Below the pieces are notes generated by a model, which did no database searches, was not told the DNA's origin, and saw only the letters and a program-made list of their open reading frames with translations. The position numbers and the translations under genes were made by a program. Shown in pieces: positions 9,871 through 19,045 of a stretch of DNA of 64,000 nt. Numbering within the stretch: position 1 is the first letter of the stretch; every line of letters begins with the position of its first letter. This stretch comes from an uncultured Erythrobacter sp. (GTDB lineage: Bacteria; Pseudomonadota; Alphaproteobacteria; Sphingomonadales; Sphingomonadaceae), in the NCBI GenBank assembly GCA_937969505.1, contig CALBWA010000024.1, positions 39,642 to 103,641 on the forward strand. The letters run 5' to 3'.

Positions 9871-11199
9871 ATGGCGGACTATTCTCCGCCGGACAGCAAT
9901 AGGAAGGCTGGCAAAAAAAGGGGCGGCAAGTCCGGTAAAGTAGCTGATTTTCGCTACAAGCGCGCCTCACAGCCAAACGATACCCGCACAGCCCGCAAGG
10001 GCCGGTCGAACAATGCTGCGCACAGAAACGCGAAGCCACATCCGCCGCAGGTCGGCCCTTCCAAGCATCCATCCAATCCCAAAAAAAACATTGCAGGCCC
10101 CAACCCGCAATCTGCAGCGTCGCGCTTCCAGCCGAGCAATAAGCCGCGTCAGAACCGCCCCTATCCTAGGCAGGCCTATGCTGCGCTTGATTTGGGGACC
10201 AACAACTGCCGCCTCCTGATTGCTCGTCCATCGGGCCAAAATTTCACAGTGATCGATGCCTTCAGCCGCGTGGTCAAACTTGGCGAAAACCTGGCGACAT
10301 CTGGAAAACTGTCTGACGAGGCAATGGATCGCACGCTGGCGGCGCTGAAAATCTGCGCTGAAAAACTGCAACGTCGCAATGTTTACCTCGCCCGCTCGGT
10401 TGCAACAGAGGCCTGTCGCAGGGCCGCCAATGGGGTTGAGTTCATCGATCGCGTGCGGCGCGAAACCGGTATCGCACTGGATATCATCAGTGCGCAGGAA
10501 GAGGCGCGTCTGGCGGTCCTGGGATGCCACATTCTGCTTGAGCAAGGTGACGGCCCGGCGATCATCTTCGATATCGGTGGCGGATCGACGGAACTTGTTC
10601 TGTTGGAACCTGGCGGAAAGGTGCCCCGCATTCTGGACTGGCAAAGCGTTCCGTGGGGCGTGGTTTCGCTGACCGACACTGTTGGCCGGGTCGAGGGCCC
10701 TGACGATGTGCGCGCCGAGCGATACGCAGAAATGCGCCGTGTGGTGATGGAAAGCTTTGCTCCTTTTGCCGAGCGAATCGCCCACGCATCGCTCCATCCG
10801 GACATCCGTCTGCTGGGCACAAGCGGCACCGTCACGACCCTTGCCAGCCTGCATCTGGAATTGCCCCAGTATGATCGCAATCAAGTCGATGGGCTTATTG
10901 TGCCATCTCAGTCAATGCGCGATATAAGCTCTCGCCTTTCCAGCCTGTCGCCAGAAAAGCGCAGCGAAGTGCCCTGCATCGGGCAAGACCGGTCCGAGCT
11001 GGTTGTTGCTGGCTGCGCTATTCTGGAGAGTATCCTCGACATCTGGCCGGCCAAGCGGCTGGGGGTGGCGGATCGCGGAATTCGTGAAGGCATCTTGCGC
11101 AGCCTGATGGCCGCTGACTTTGACAATAATCGAGAACGTTCGAAGCAGCCTCCATCCGCCCAAAGAAGTTCTGCAACCCCAACTGCACCAAAGCACTGA
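9871..11199 (+). CDS. Ppx/GppA family phosphatase with a basic N-terminal extension
   Basis: An exopolyphosphatase/pppGpp phosphatase-type protein, 442 residues from ATG 9871. An in-frame GTG at 9865 is equally plausible because the GAGAGGAAAAG ribosome site lies at 9848-9858. The catalytic domain begins near residue 103 with AALDLGTNNCRLL (first phosphate loop). It also has the second phosphate loop FDIGGGSTELVL near 236-247 and the LLGTSGTVTTLA motif near 318. Before it lies about 100 residues rich in Lys, Arg, Asn, Pro and Gln, apparently disordered and nucleic-acid- or polyphosphate-like in charge. The stop is 11 nt before rlmE, so the two are probably co-transcribed. Confidence 0.9.
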   Translation: MADYSPPDSNRKAGKKRGGKSGKVADFRYKRASQPNDTRTARKGRSNNAAHRNAKPHPPQVGPSKHPSNPKKNIAGPNPQSAASRFQPSNKPRQNRPYPRQAYAALDLGTNNCRLLIARPSGQNFTVIDAFSRVVKLGENLATSGKLSDEAMDRTLAALKICAEKLQRRNVYLARSVATEACRRAANGVEFIDRVRRETGIALDIISAQEEARLAVLGCHILLEQGDGPAIIFDIGGGSTELVLLEPGGKVPRILDWQSVPWGVVSLTDTVGRVEGPDDVRAERYAEMRRVVMESFAPFAERIAHASLHPDIRLLGTSGTVTTLASLHLELPQYDRNQVDGLIVPSQSMRDISSRLSSLSPEKRSEVPCIGQDRSELVVAGCAILESILDIWPAKRLGVADRGIREGILRSLMAADFDNNRERSKQPPSAQRSSATPTAPKH

Positions 11200-11210
11200 G
11201 CGATACGATA

Positions 11211-11882
11211 ATGAGCCGATCAGGACGCAATCCGGACCGCCGTGTTCGCAGCGCGAAAAAGCGCAGCCAGTCATCAATCAAGTGGCTTGAGCGACAATTG
11301 AACGATCCTTACGTCAAACAGGCAAAGGCTGACGGCTATCGCAGCAGGGCCGCATACAAATTGCTTGAGCTGGACGAGAAGTTCGATCTTGTCAGAGGCA
11401 TAAAGCGAGTTGTGGACCTGGGCATTGCACCCGGTGGTTGGAGCCAGGTCATCCGCAGAAAAGCTCCGAAGGCGGGGATTGTCGGCATTGATCTGTTGCC
11501 AACCGAGCCGATTGACGGTGTGACCATTCTGGAAATGGATTTCATGGACGATGCAGCGCCGGCTCTCTTGGAGCAAGCTCTGGACGGCCCGCCCGACCTA
11601 GTATTGTCAGATATGGCGGCCAATACGGTCGGGCACAAGCAAACCGATCATCTGCGGACCATGGGGCTGGTTGAAGCAGCGGCATGGTTTGCGATTGAAA
11701 CGCTCGAACCCAAAGGAACATTCGTCGCGAAAGTTCTCGCAGGGGGCACCGACAATGACCTGCTGTCCCTGCTCAAAAAGCATTTCACCACGGTAAAACA
11801 TGCCAAGCCACCGGCCAGCCGCAAAGGGTCATCGGAATGGTATGTGGTCGCCCAAGGGTTCAAGGGCGAGCCGAAAAACTAA
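11211..11882 (+). CDS. rlmE: 23S rRNA (uridine-2'-O) methyltransferase
   Basis: The RlmE/FtsJ/RrmJ methyltransferase, which 2'-O-methylates U2552 in the A-loop of 23S rRNA during late 50S assembly. The 223-residue protein has the SAM-binding motif DLGIAPGGWSQV near residue 67-78. The KDKE-type catalytic residues are represented by the early lysine in the DPYVKQAK region, Asp in LVLSDMAAN, Lys in FVAKVLAGG and Glu in SSEWYVVAQGF. The basic N-terminal 25 residues are normal for alphaproteobacterial versions. It ends 3 nt before the convergent cytochrome gene. Confidence 0.95.
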   Translation: MSRSGRNPDRRVRSAKKRSQSSIKWLERQLNDPYVKQAKADGYRSRAAYKLLELDEKFDLVRGIKRVVDLGIAPGGWSQVIRRKAPKAGIVGIDLLPTEPIDGVTILEMDFMDDAAPALLEQALDGPPDLVLSDMAANTVGHKQTDHLRTMGLVEAAAWFAIETLEPKGTFVAKVLAGGTDNDLLSLLKKHFTTVKHAKPPASRKGSSEWYVVAQGFKGEPKN

Positions 11883-11885
11883 CGT

Positions 11886-12497
11886 TTACTCGACTGCTTC
11901 GGCCTCTACTTCAGCTTCTGCTTCAGCATCATCGCCTTCAGTCTCGCTGTCAGCAACAACTTCAACATATTCAGGTACGGGTAGGTTCGAGCCATACTCG
12001 TTCATGTAGATAGCAACAGCAGCGCGATCTTCGATCTTGCTCAGACCAGCAAAGCTCATCTTAGTGCCATTGGCGAAGGCGCGCGGGCTTTTCAGCCATG
12101 CATCCATGGTCTCCCAATCCCAGACACCGCCTTTGTCAACCAGAGCTGAGGAATAGGCATAACCGGGGACATGCGAGCCAATCTGGCTGCCCATGACGGC
12201 CCACAGATTCGGGCCGATGCCATTAGCACCGCCCTGTTCAATCGTGTGGCACGCAGTGCATTTGGCAAAAACCTGCTCGCCCTTACTTGCATCCACGCCT
12301 TCCATATTCAGCGCTTCGGCCATCGTCATCTCGGCTTCGCCACCTTCCGTCTCAACCCCTTCAATCACATAGCCAAGCGTTTCAGGACGCTCTGGCTTGT
12401 CAGCGTGAAAAAACTTTCCGCTGACAATGGAAAGGCCCAGCGCAATGATGCCTGCAAAAAGCACCCAGCCGGCAATAGTGTTAAAGCGATCATCCAT
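11886..12497 (-). CDS. membrane-anchored c-type cytochrome (cytochrome c2/CycM-like)
   Basis: A 203-residue class I cytochrome c. The N-terminus has an uncleaved membrane anchor at about residues 9-28, a linker, then the haem site CTACH (Cys80, Cys83, His84). The likely axial methionine is in GTKMSFAG (Met147). Alphaproteobacterial relatives carry electrons from the bc1 complex to cytochrome oxidase at the periplasmic face, which is the inferred role. The last ~22 residues are almost all Glu, Asp and Ala, an unusual acidic tail that could steer docking. It stands alone, convergent with rlmE and divergent from the prephenate dehydratase gene. Confidence 0.93.
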   Translation of the reverse strand: MDDRFNTIAGWVLFAGIIALGLSIVSGKFFHADKPERPETLGYVIEGVETEGGEAEMTMAEALNMEGVDASKGEQVFAKCTACHTIEQGGANGIGPNLWAVMGSQIGSHVPGYAYSSALVDKGGVWDWETMDAWLKSPRAFANGTKMSFAGLSKIEDRAAVAIYMNEYGSNLPVPEYVEVVADSETEGDDAEAEAEVEAEAVE

Positions 12498-12647
12498 GGT
12501 CTGATAAGGTCCGCGAGTTGTCGAATGTTCAGTTGCGCGTGGCTCTAGTCTCGCCGCGCGTTTGGTGCAAGTGCGATGGTGGTTTCATTTGTTGCTATTC
12601 GTGCAACAGGCTTGCAGCAACGCCCATGCGGGGATAGCAGCCCTCCC

Positions 12648-13541
12648 ATGAGAAGCTTTCCTGAGCCTGCCATCGCCATGGTCGAAACCATGCGCGCCTC
12701 CGCTGCTGCTGCGCCGCAGAGCGCCATCGCATTTCAAGGTGCGCCCGGCGCCAATTCGCATCGCGCCGCTATGGAGGCCATGCCTGAGGCGCTACCCCTG
12801 CCCTGCTTCAGCTTCGAAGACGCACTCGATACGGTCAAGGCTGGCAAGGCCGGATGCGCCATCATTCCAATAGAAAACTCGCAGCACGGGCGTGTTGCCG
12901 ATATTCATTTCCTGCTGCCGGAAAGCGGCCTGTCGATTGTCGGCGAATATTTCATGCCGATCCGTCATGCGCTGATGAGCACGGGCGACGGCCCCTTCCA
13001 GGCGGCCTACAGCCATCCACAGGCACTTGGCCAATCGCGTTTTTTCCTGCGGGAGCGCGGCATCGTGCCGTTAAGCTATGCCGATACAGCCGGTGCCGCT
13101 GCCTATGTCGCGGACAAGGCCGACCCGACAATCGCCTCCATTTCGCCGCCCATTGCAGCAGAATTGTACGGGCTGAAAATCATTGAGGACAATGTTCAAG
13201 ACAGCCCGGACAATATGACGCGCTTCGTCATACTGGCGTCCGATCCCATAGATCCGGCCACTCTGGCAGGGGACCTGGCTGTTACCACCTTTGTGTTTGA
13301 AGTGAAGAACATCCCGGCCGCCCTCTACAAAGCGATGGGCGGATTTGCGACCAATGGCGTGAATATGACCAAGCTCGAGAGCTATCAACGCGAAGCCAGC
13401 TTTTCTGCTTCCATGTTCTATGCCGACATCATTGGCGCCCCCGGAGACCCAGCTGTTGATCGCGCGCTCGAAGAGCTCGCGTTCCATAGTAAAGAGTTGA
13501 GAATGCTCGGAACATATCGACAGGCGCGAGCGCGTGGCTGA
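12648..13541 (+). CDS. pheA: prephenate dehydratase
   Basis: Converts prephenate to phenylpyruvate in phenylalanine synthesis. This is the monofunctional form without a chorismate mutase domain. From ATG 12648 (MRSFPEPA) it is 297 residues. The catalytic domain begins at IAFQGAPGANSH and contains the DNMTRFVIL segment with the conserved Thr-Arg-Phe. A C-terminal ACT domain follows (KLESYQREASFS region near 245), matching the family's phenylalanine-binding ESRP-type motif. Upstream in-frame residues from 12576 lack family resemblance; ATG 12678 is an alternative start. Feedback inhibition by phenylalanine is expected from the ACT domain. Confidence 0.94.
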   Translation: MRSFPEPAIAMVETMRASAAAAPQSAIAFQGAPGANSHRAAMEAMPEALPLPCFSFEDALDTVKAGKAGCAIIPIENSQHGRVADIHFLLPESGLSIVGEYFMPIRHALMSTGDGPFQAAYSHPQALGQSRFFLRERGIVPLSYADTAGAAAYVADKADPTIASISPPIAAELYGLKIIEDNVQDSPDNMTRFVILASDPIDPATLAGDLAVTTFVFEVKNIPAALYKAMGGFATNGVNMTKLESYQREASFSASMFYADIIGAPGDPAVDRALEELAFHSKELRMLGTYRQARARG

Positions 13542-13617
13542 GGTAATGGGGTGATCACCACAGGCAATTTTAAACTAGCTGTTGCGTGGGGCATCCTGCC
13601 ATGCCACCAATTGCTTG

Positions 13618-14346
13618 GTGAGTGTCGCAGAGCGGATCGATACAGCGCCTGACGGGGGTGAGGCGGCTGGCGCATGGGAGCAAATGCGCGCCCAGGACGA
13701 TATTCAGTTCGCCCCCGTTAATGTGCCTCCACGATCTGTTGAAACGCCCGAATGGTTGCGCGCCTTGTCCGCATGGCTGCGTGAAGTGCTGGGGCCAATA
13801 GGGGAAGCGCTTGCCGAAGCCTGGCCAGTGCTGAAATGGGTGCTGTTGGCGTCGGCGATCCTGATGGTCGTCTATATTCTCTACCGCCTGATAGAGCCGC
13901 TGATCCGACTGGACGCAGGTGATGATGATGCAGCAGAAACCGCCGCATGGCAGCCTGATGAACGCGCGGCGCTCGCCCTGCTGGAAGATGCTGATCGCTT
14001 GGCGTCAAACGGCGACTATGACGCCGCGACCCATTTGCTTCTGCAACGCAGCGTCGCCCAGATCGCTGCGGCCAAACCTGACCTCGTCGAACCGGCGACC
14101 ACTGCGCGCGAACTGGCCGCCATGCCCACCTTGCCGGCAGATGCCAGGAAAGCCTTTGGCACAATTGCAAGCCGTGTCGAACAGAGCCTGTTTGCGCTCA
14201 GCGCCCTCAATCAAACAGACTGGCAAGAGGCACGCGGTGCCTATGCCGAATTCGCCTTGCAGCGGATTGACGGACGCATTCTCGACCGTTCCGCGAGCGT
14301 TCAACTCGGCAATAAAAGCAATTATTTAAGCGAGGTGCCAACATGA
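13618..14346 (+). CDS. DUF4129 domain membrane protein
   Basis: First gene of a seven-gene overlapping operon. GTG 13618 gives 242 residues; TTG at 13582 and 13615 are alternatives and none has a strong ribosome site. One clear membrane helix lies near residues 72-92 (VLKWVLLASAILMVVYILYR). The rest is a cytoplasmic-type C-terminal region carrying the DUF4129 pattern (DERAALALLEDADRLA and the YAEFALQRIDG end). Its stop overlaps the next start (ATGA). DUF4129 proteins typically accompany MoxR/DUF58 systems, as here. No enzymatic function is assigned. Confidence 0.78.
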   Translation: MSVAERIDTAPDGGEAAGAWEQMRAQDDIQFAPVNVPPRSVETPEWLRALSAWLREVLGPIGEALAEAWPVLKWVLLASAILMVVYILYRLIEPLIRLDAGDDDAAETAAWQPDERAALALLEDADRLASNGDYDAATHLLLQRSVAQIAAAKPDLVEPATTARELAAMPTLPADARKAFGTIASRVEQSLFALSALNQTDWQEARGAYAEFALQRIDGRILDRSASVQLGNKSNYLSEVPT

Positions 14347-15668
14347 GCGCCCAGGCAGAGCGAACACCTTTCAAACCGCGCGTAGTTCTAATGATCTGCC
14401 TGGTCGGATTGCTTGCCTTTATTGCGTTGCTTTATTTCATTGGCGCAGGTGACACAGGTGAACGCGGCAACGATGGCGAAGCCCATGCAGCCTCTCCGGG
14501 TCTAAATGGCTTGGCCGGTTTGGCTCGCCTACTGGAACTGGAGGGCCATGCCGTGGAGTTTTCACGCTCGCGATCCGGTTTTGAAACCTCCGATCTGCTT
14601 GTCCTCACCCCACCCCTGAACATGGATACGGATGAGCTGACCGAAATTCTCGATAGCCGCACAGATCGAGGGCCAACAATAGTGATCCTGCCCAAGTGGT
14701 TTGCGATGGGCTTCCCTGAAAATATGGATCCCGAAGTCGCCGACCAGGTGCAGGACGGATGGGTCCGTCTGCTTGGCGTATCCTCTCCCGACTGGGTCGC
14801 GGATCTTCCCGCTCCTTATAGACTGACAATCAATTCAGAGGCAGCTGATTACGTCACTGATGAGACCTCAGAAGGAAACACCGACATAAATTTGGAATTG
14901 ACCGGCGCGATACAGGGGCCCGGCCGCGATTGGACAGGCTATGGCATAACCGGTCAGTTGCCTGACAAGCGTTATCTGTGGGCCGACCAATCCGACGCTG
15001 CCGACGCAATGGTAACGGATGATGCCGGGCGTGCACTCGTGCTTGAAATTCTTGGCGAAGAAGACACCGATTTCTATAACGAGGCGCATTATGTTACCTT
15101 TGTGATCGAACCAGACTTGCTGAACAATTTCGGAATGGCCGACGAGGCCAACGCCACCCTCGCAAGAGAGATTTTCCTTGCGACGGGCTATAACGAACGC
15201 ATGCCGGTGGTGTTCGACCTTACCCTCAACGGGATGGGTGGAACCGCCAATCTGCTCACACTGGCATTTCGCCCGCCTTTTCTGGCCGCAACATTATGCC
15301 TGATTATGGCGCTGCTGATTGTCGGCTGGCGCGCATTTCTTCGGTTTGGTCCACCCGTAGCAGAACGGCCCGCAATCGCCTTCGGTAAGCAAACGCTGAT
15401 CGCCAATGGAGCAGGATTGGTCATCAGGGCCAAACGCATTGGTTTGCTCGCCAATCCCTATGTCGCCCTGAGCGCGCGACGCCTGCAAAGGACATTGGGG
15501 CTGACAAACCACAATGCCGAGGCCCTGGATCGGGCAATTGCCATGCGGCTGCCTGATGAAACTCCCTTTTCAGAACGGGCAGCCACATTGCAAGCGGCCA
15601 AACGGCCAATGGATATTTTGCAGGGCGCCCGCGCGCTGCATGAACTTGAGAGGAAGTTGAGACAATGA
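14343..15668 (+). CDS. DUF4350 domain membrane protein
   Basis: A 441-residue protein anchored by a helix near residues 15-37 and a second near 316-336, so the middle ~280 residues face the periplasm. The [19 protein letters not shown] and LLVLTPPL segments fit the DUF4350 fold, a GATase-like domain predicted to bind a small ligand. The remaining C-terminal ~100 residues are cytoplasmic. It overlaps its neighbours by 4 nt on both sides. Function is unknown; by context it should be a structural partner of the MoxR ATPase and the DUF58 protein in one envelope complex. Confidence 0.82.
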   Translation: MSAQAERTPFKPRVVLMICLVGLLAFIALLYFIGAGDTGERGNDGEAHAASPGLNGLAGLARLLELEGHAVEFSRSRSGFETSDLLVLTPPLNMDTDELTEILDSRTDRGPTIVILPKWFAMGFPENMDPEVADQVQDGWVRLLGVSSPDWVADLPAPYRLTINSEAADYVTDETSEGNTDINLELTGAIQGPGRDWTGYGITGQLPDKRYLWADQSDAADAMVTDDAGRALVLEILGEEDTDFYNEAHYVTFVIEPDLLNNFGMADEANATLAREIFLATGYNERMPVVFDLTLNGMGGTANLLTLAFRPPFLAATLCLIMALLIVGWRAFLRFGPPVAERPAIAFGKQTLIANGAGLVIRAKRIGLLANPYVALSARRLQRTLGLTNHNAEALDRAIAMRLPDETPFSERAATLQAAKRPMDILQGARALHELERKLRQ

Positions 15669-16627
15669 GCATGACCTTGGAGCAAGTGCGCGATCTGGCC
15701 GAGGCGATCCGCGCCGAGGTGGGCAAGGCCATCGTCGGTCAGGATGAAATGATCGAGCAATTGCTGGTCGCCATGGTCAGCGAGGGACATGTCCTGCTCG
15801 AAGGGCCGCCAGGTACGGCCAAGACATTTCTCGCCCAAAGCTTTGCCACTGCGTTGGGGCTGGACTTCGGACGTATCCAGTTCACCCCTGATCTGTTGCC
15901 GGGCGACATCCTTGGTTCAAACCTGTTCAACTTCCAGACCAGTGAATTCACCCTTACCCGCGGACCCATTTTTTGCGAAATGCTGCTGGCCGACGAAATC
16001 AATCGTACACCGCCCAAAACGCAGGCCGCGTTGCTCGAAGCGATGCAGGAACGCCGCGTCACTCTGGATGGAGAGACCCATCCGCTGCCTGATCGGTTCA
16101 TGGTGGTGGCAACCCAGAATCCGATCGAAAACCAGGGCGTATACCCCCTGCCCGAGGCCCAGCTTGACCGTTTCCTGTTCAAGCTTCTGGTGCCCTATCC
16201 CGACGAAAGCGATGAAGCATCGATTGTAGCGCGTTATGGCAAGCGCCAGGGCCCACCCCGGCCAGCGGAGCTGGGTGTTACCGCTGTTGCGAATGCCGCC
16301 AGTCTGGCCGCTGCAAGTGCTGCAACAGATCAGGTTACGGTTGCCGAAGAGATAACCGGCTACGTCGTGCGGCTGGTGCGGGCAACGCGCGATCATGCCG
16401 ATCTGTCGGTCGGCGCGAGCCCACGCGCCGCCGTCATGCTGGCCAATGCGGCACGAGCGCGTGCGGCCTTGCAGGGCCGCAATTACACCATTCCCGATGA
16501 TGTCAAAGCGCTCGCCGTCCCCGTCTTGCGGCACCGTCTGACACTCAGCCCGGCAGCTGAAATCGAAGGGCGCGATGTCGAAAGCCTGGTTGCTGAGCTG
16601 ATTGAGAATACCGAGGCGCCGCGCTGA
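15665..16627 (+). CDS. MoxR family AAA+ ATPase
   Basis: A 320-residue MoxR-class AAA+ ATPase. Walker A is [13 protein letters not shown] near residues 40-52. Walker B and the following segment are [21 protein letters not shown], and sensor 1 is [12 protein letters not shown] near 138-149. The C-terminal lid contains [14 protein letters not shown]. MoxR ATPases act as chaperone-like machines that mature or insert metal into partner proteins, usually ones with von Willebrand A domains. Here the partner is most likely the DUF58 protein encoded next. The start overlaps the DUF4350 stop (ATGA). Confidence 0.95.
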   Translation: MSMTLEQVRDLAEAIRAEVGKAIVGQDEMIEQLLVAMVSEGHVLLEGPPGTAKTFLAQSFATALGLDFGRIQFTPDLLPGDILGSNLFNFQTSEFTLTRGPIFCEMLLADEINRTPPKTQAALLEAMQERRVTLDGETHPLPDRFMVVATQNPIENQGVYPLPEAQLDRFLFKLLVPYPDESDEASIVARYGKRQGPPRPAELGVTAVANAASLAAASAATDQVTVAEEITGYVVRLVRATRDHADLSVGASPRAAVMLANAARARAALQGRNYTIPDDVKALAVPVLRHRLTLSPAAEIEGRDVESLVAELIENTEAPR

Positions 16628-16631
16628 ACCA

Positions 16632-17984
16632 ATGGCCTTGAGGTTGCCCGCCATATCCTTTGTGCCCACAGCACGTGCCGCCTGGGTCACAGCGCTGACA
16701 GCGCCGGTGGCACTGCTGATCGCAGCGATTGCGCCGGGGGCTTGGGTAATAGCCCCCATCGCAGTGATTGCTTTGATTGCTCTCGTCCTGATTGACAGCG
16801 CCATGGCCGGAACAATTGGCAAGTGGACCATCGACATTCCGGAAGATTGTGAAGTTGGCGAGCTTGCGCTGCTGAAAATGCATGCCGAATTTGCCTCTGG
16901 CGCACCGTCGGGCGTGTCGGCGGCCCTGGAATTCGATCCGCGTCTGCATGCTGATGGCCGCGCTGATATCCCATTTGAACCCAATGCATCTGAGCCGGGC
17001 TCGTTGCGCCTGTTTACGGGCGCTAAATCGATTACACCGCTGCGCCGTGGAACGGCTCGGATCACGCGCGCATGGCTACGCTGGAATGGGCCGCTGGGCC
17101 TGGGCGCTCGGCAAGATGAACGACTGCTAGAGGACAATGTTCGCATCTGGCCCAACCTTGCGCCGGTCCGATCGCGCGAACTGCAGACTTTCATGCGCGA
17201 TGCCCAATTCGGTTTGATTGCGCGCCGTATCAGAGGCGAAGGCACTCAATTCGAAGCATTGAGCGAATATGAGCCGGGCATGGATCGCCGCAGGATCGAC
17301 TGGAAGGCGAGCGCCCGCCACATGAGCCTCTATGCGCGCGAAAACGAAAGCGAGCGCAACAATCAGATCGTATTTGCTTTTGATTGCGGACAGGCCATGT
17401 GCGAGCCGGTCGATGGACTGCCACGAATGGACCGTGCGGTCAGCGCAGCCCTGACTGCGGCCTATGTCGCGCTGAAAGGCGGAGACCGCGTCGGCTTGTT
17501 CGGCTTTGCCCAGAAACCGGAACTGATGACCCCGTTCGTTGGCGATGCCCGAAATTTTCATCGGCTGCAAAGCTCTGCTGCAAGTCTGGATTATCATTCC
17601 AGTGAGCCGAATTTCACGCTTGCGCTGGCAACCTTGACCTCGCGCCTCAAGCGCAGATCGCTGATCGTCCTGTTTTCCGACTTTACCGATCCTACTGCTG
17701 CCGAAATGATGGTCGAAAGCATTGGCAGGCTGGTTGACCGGCACCTTGTCTTGTTTGTCACCATAACGGACACCGAACTTGACGATTTTATCGAGGAAGA
17801 GCCAGGTGACCTCGACACTCTTGCGCGCAGCGTTTCTGCCGATGCCCTTTCTCGCCAACGCGCGCTGGTGCTGCAGCGTCTTCGTCAGTTGGGGGTCGAT
17901 GTGATCGAGGCTCCCTGGGAAAGCATCGGTTATCGCCTGATCGACCGCTATTTTGAAATCAAACGCAGCGAGGCCATCGGATGA
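16632..17984 (+). CDS. DUF58 domain protein (VWA-like, MoxR partner)
   Basis: From ATG 16632 (MALRLPA) the protein has 450 residues. Two N-terminal membrane helices lie at about 13-58, followed by an immunoglobulin-like stretch. The DUF58 signature DRRRIDWKASARH is near residues 217-229. A VWA-like region follows, with VFAFDCGQAM in place of a canonical MIDAS, and then LIVLFSDFTDP. DUF58 proteins pair with MoxR ATPases in gram-negative bacteria. Four nucleotides separate it from moxR and its stop overlaps the SpoIIM-like gene. Longer upstream starts (TTG 16602) run into the moxR coding end and are disfavoured. Confidence 0.88.
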   Translation: MALRLPAISFVPTARAAWVTALTAPVALLIAAIAPGAWVIAPIAVIALIALVLIDSAMAGTIGKWTIDIPEDCEVGELALLKMHAEFASGAPSGVSAALEFDPRLHADGRADIPFEPNASEPGSLRLFTGAKSITPLRRGTARITRAWLRWNGPLGLGARQDERLLEDNVRIWPNLAPVRSRELQTFMRDAQFGLIARRIRGEGTQFEALSEYEPGMDRRRIDWKASARHMSLYARENESERNNQIVFAFDCGQAMCEPVDGLPRMDRAVSAALTAAYVALKGGDRVGLFGFAQKPELMTPFVGDARNFHRLQSSAASLDYHSSEPNFTLALATLTSRLKRRSLIVLFSDFTDPTAAEMMVESIGRLVDRHLVLFVTITDTELDDFIEEEPGDLDTLARSVSADALSRQRALVLQRLRQLGVDVIEAPWESIGYRLIDRYFEIKRSEAIG

Positions 17985-19045
17985 AGGCTTCAGGATTTGC
18001 CAAATGGATGGGCCGCAACACGGTTGCGACGCCACCAGACATCGAAAGCGCAGCGCTGCGGTCGGACCGATTTCGGCTTGAACGCGAAAATGACTGGATC
18101 CGCTTGGAGGCCATTCTCCGGCGGATGGAGCGCGGCAGAGTGCGCGGGCTGAGCGATGATGATCTGTTGGCATTACCCACGTTATATCGAACTGCAGCCT
18201 CCAGCCTCTCGGTCGCTCGTGAAACCTCGCTTGACGCGGCGACCTTGAAGTATCTTGAATCCCTGGTGCAGCGAGCCTGGTTTCAAGTTTATGGTCCACG
18301 ACAGGGCTTATTCTCTTGGTTGCGAGGATTTTTGATGGGCGGATGGAGCCGCGCAGTCCGGGAAATTTGGCTCGACATCTGCATCGCATTTGCCGTGATG
18401 GTCGCAGGCTCAATTGTTGGCTGGATACTCGTGGAGCGCGACCGCGAGTGGTATTATGCGCTTGTCCCGGCCCAGTTCACCGACAGCCGAGTGCCCGGCG
18501 CGACCCGAGAACAATTGCTTGAATCTTTGGCCACGACAGAGGACGCTGGAGGCTTGTCCGTGTTTGCCGCATCCCTGTTCAGCAACAATGCCGGGGTCGC
18601 GATCCTGGCCTTTGCGTTGGGATTTGCGTTCGGCATCCCGTCCTTGCTGCTGCTGGTCCACAATATGGCCGTGCTTGGCGCGATGATCTGGCTGTTCGCC
18701 GGACAGGGGCTGGGACTGGAATTTGCCGCATGGCTCTCGGTTCACGGGACCACTGAGCTGTTCGCCATTCTTCTGGCTGGCGCTGCGGGCATGCATATCG
18801 GACGGTCCATGGCATTTCCGGGCGATCGTTCGATCCTTGCCGCTGCTGCAGAAAGCGGTCGCCGTGGGGCGCTGGTGATGACAGGGGTCGTCCTGATGAT
18901 GGTGGTGGCTGCGATTCTGGAAGCATTTCCTCGGCAGCTTGTCGGTGGCACCTTTGACCGGCTGCTGATCGGCGGGACATTCCTGCTGGCCTGGATCACC
19001 TATTTCTTCATCTACCGCCCAACCAATCCAGAGGCGGATCAATGA
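17981..19045 (+). CDS. SpoIIM-like (stage II sporulation protein M family) membrane protein
   Basis: A 354-residue membrane protein. The first ~120 residues are soluble and charged. At least five hydrophobic helices follow (about residues 128-152, 200-225, 225-250, 255-275 and 300-350). The VAILAFALGFAFGIPSLLL and FAAWLSVHGTTELFAILLAGAAG segments match the SpoIIM/YedZ-like family. Despite the name, in non-sporulating bacteria this family is found with MoxR-DUF58-RDD clusters, and its function there is unknown. Overlaps both neighbours by 4 nt. Confidence 0.85.
   Translation: MKASGFAKWMGRNTVATPPDIESAALRSDRFRLERENDWIRLEAILRRMERGRVRGLSDDDLLALPTLYRTAASSLSVARETSLDAATLKYLESLVQRAWFQVYGPRQGLFSWLRGFLMGGWSRAVREIWLDICIAFAVMVAGSIVGWILVERDREWYYALVPAQFTDSRVPGATREQLLESLATTEDAGGLSVFAASLFSNNAGVAILAFALGFAFGIPSLLLLVHNMAVLGAMIWLFAGQGLGLEFAAWLSVHGTTELFAILLAGAAGMHIGRSMAFPGDRSILAAAAESGRRGALVMTGVVLMMVVAAILEAFPRQLVGGTFDRLLIGGTFLLAWITYFFIYRPTNPEADQ

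Noticed and set aside
15917..18413. Two long minus-strand frames (15917-17245 and 17127-18413) over moxR, DUF58 and SpoIIM genes
   Set aside because: Both lie opposite recognised coding genes and show Arg/Ser/Cys-rich shadow composition.
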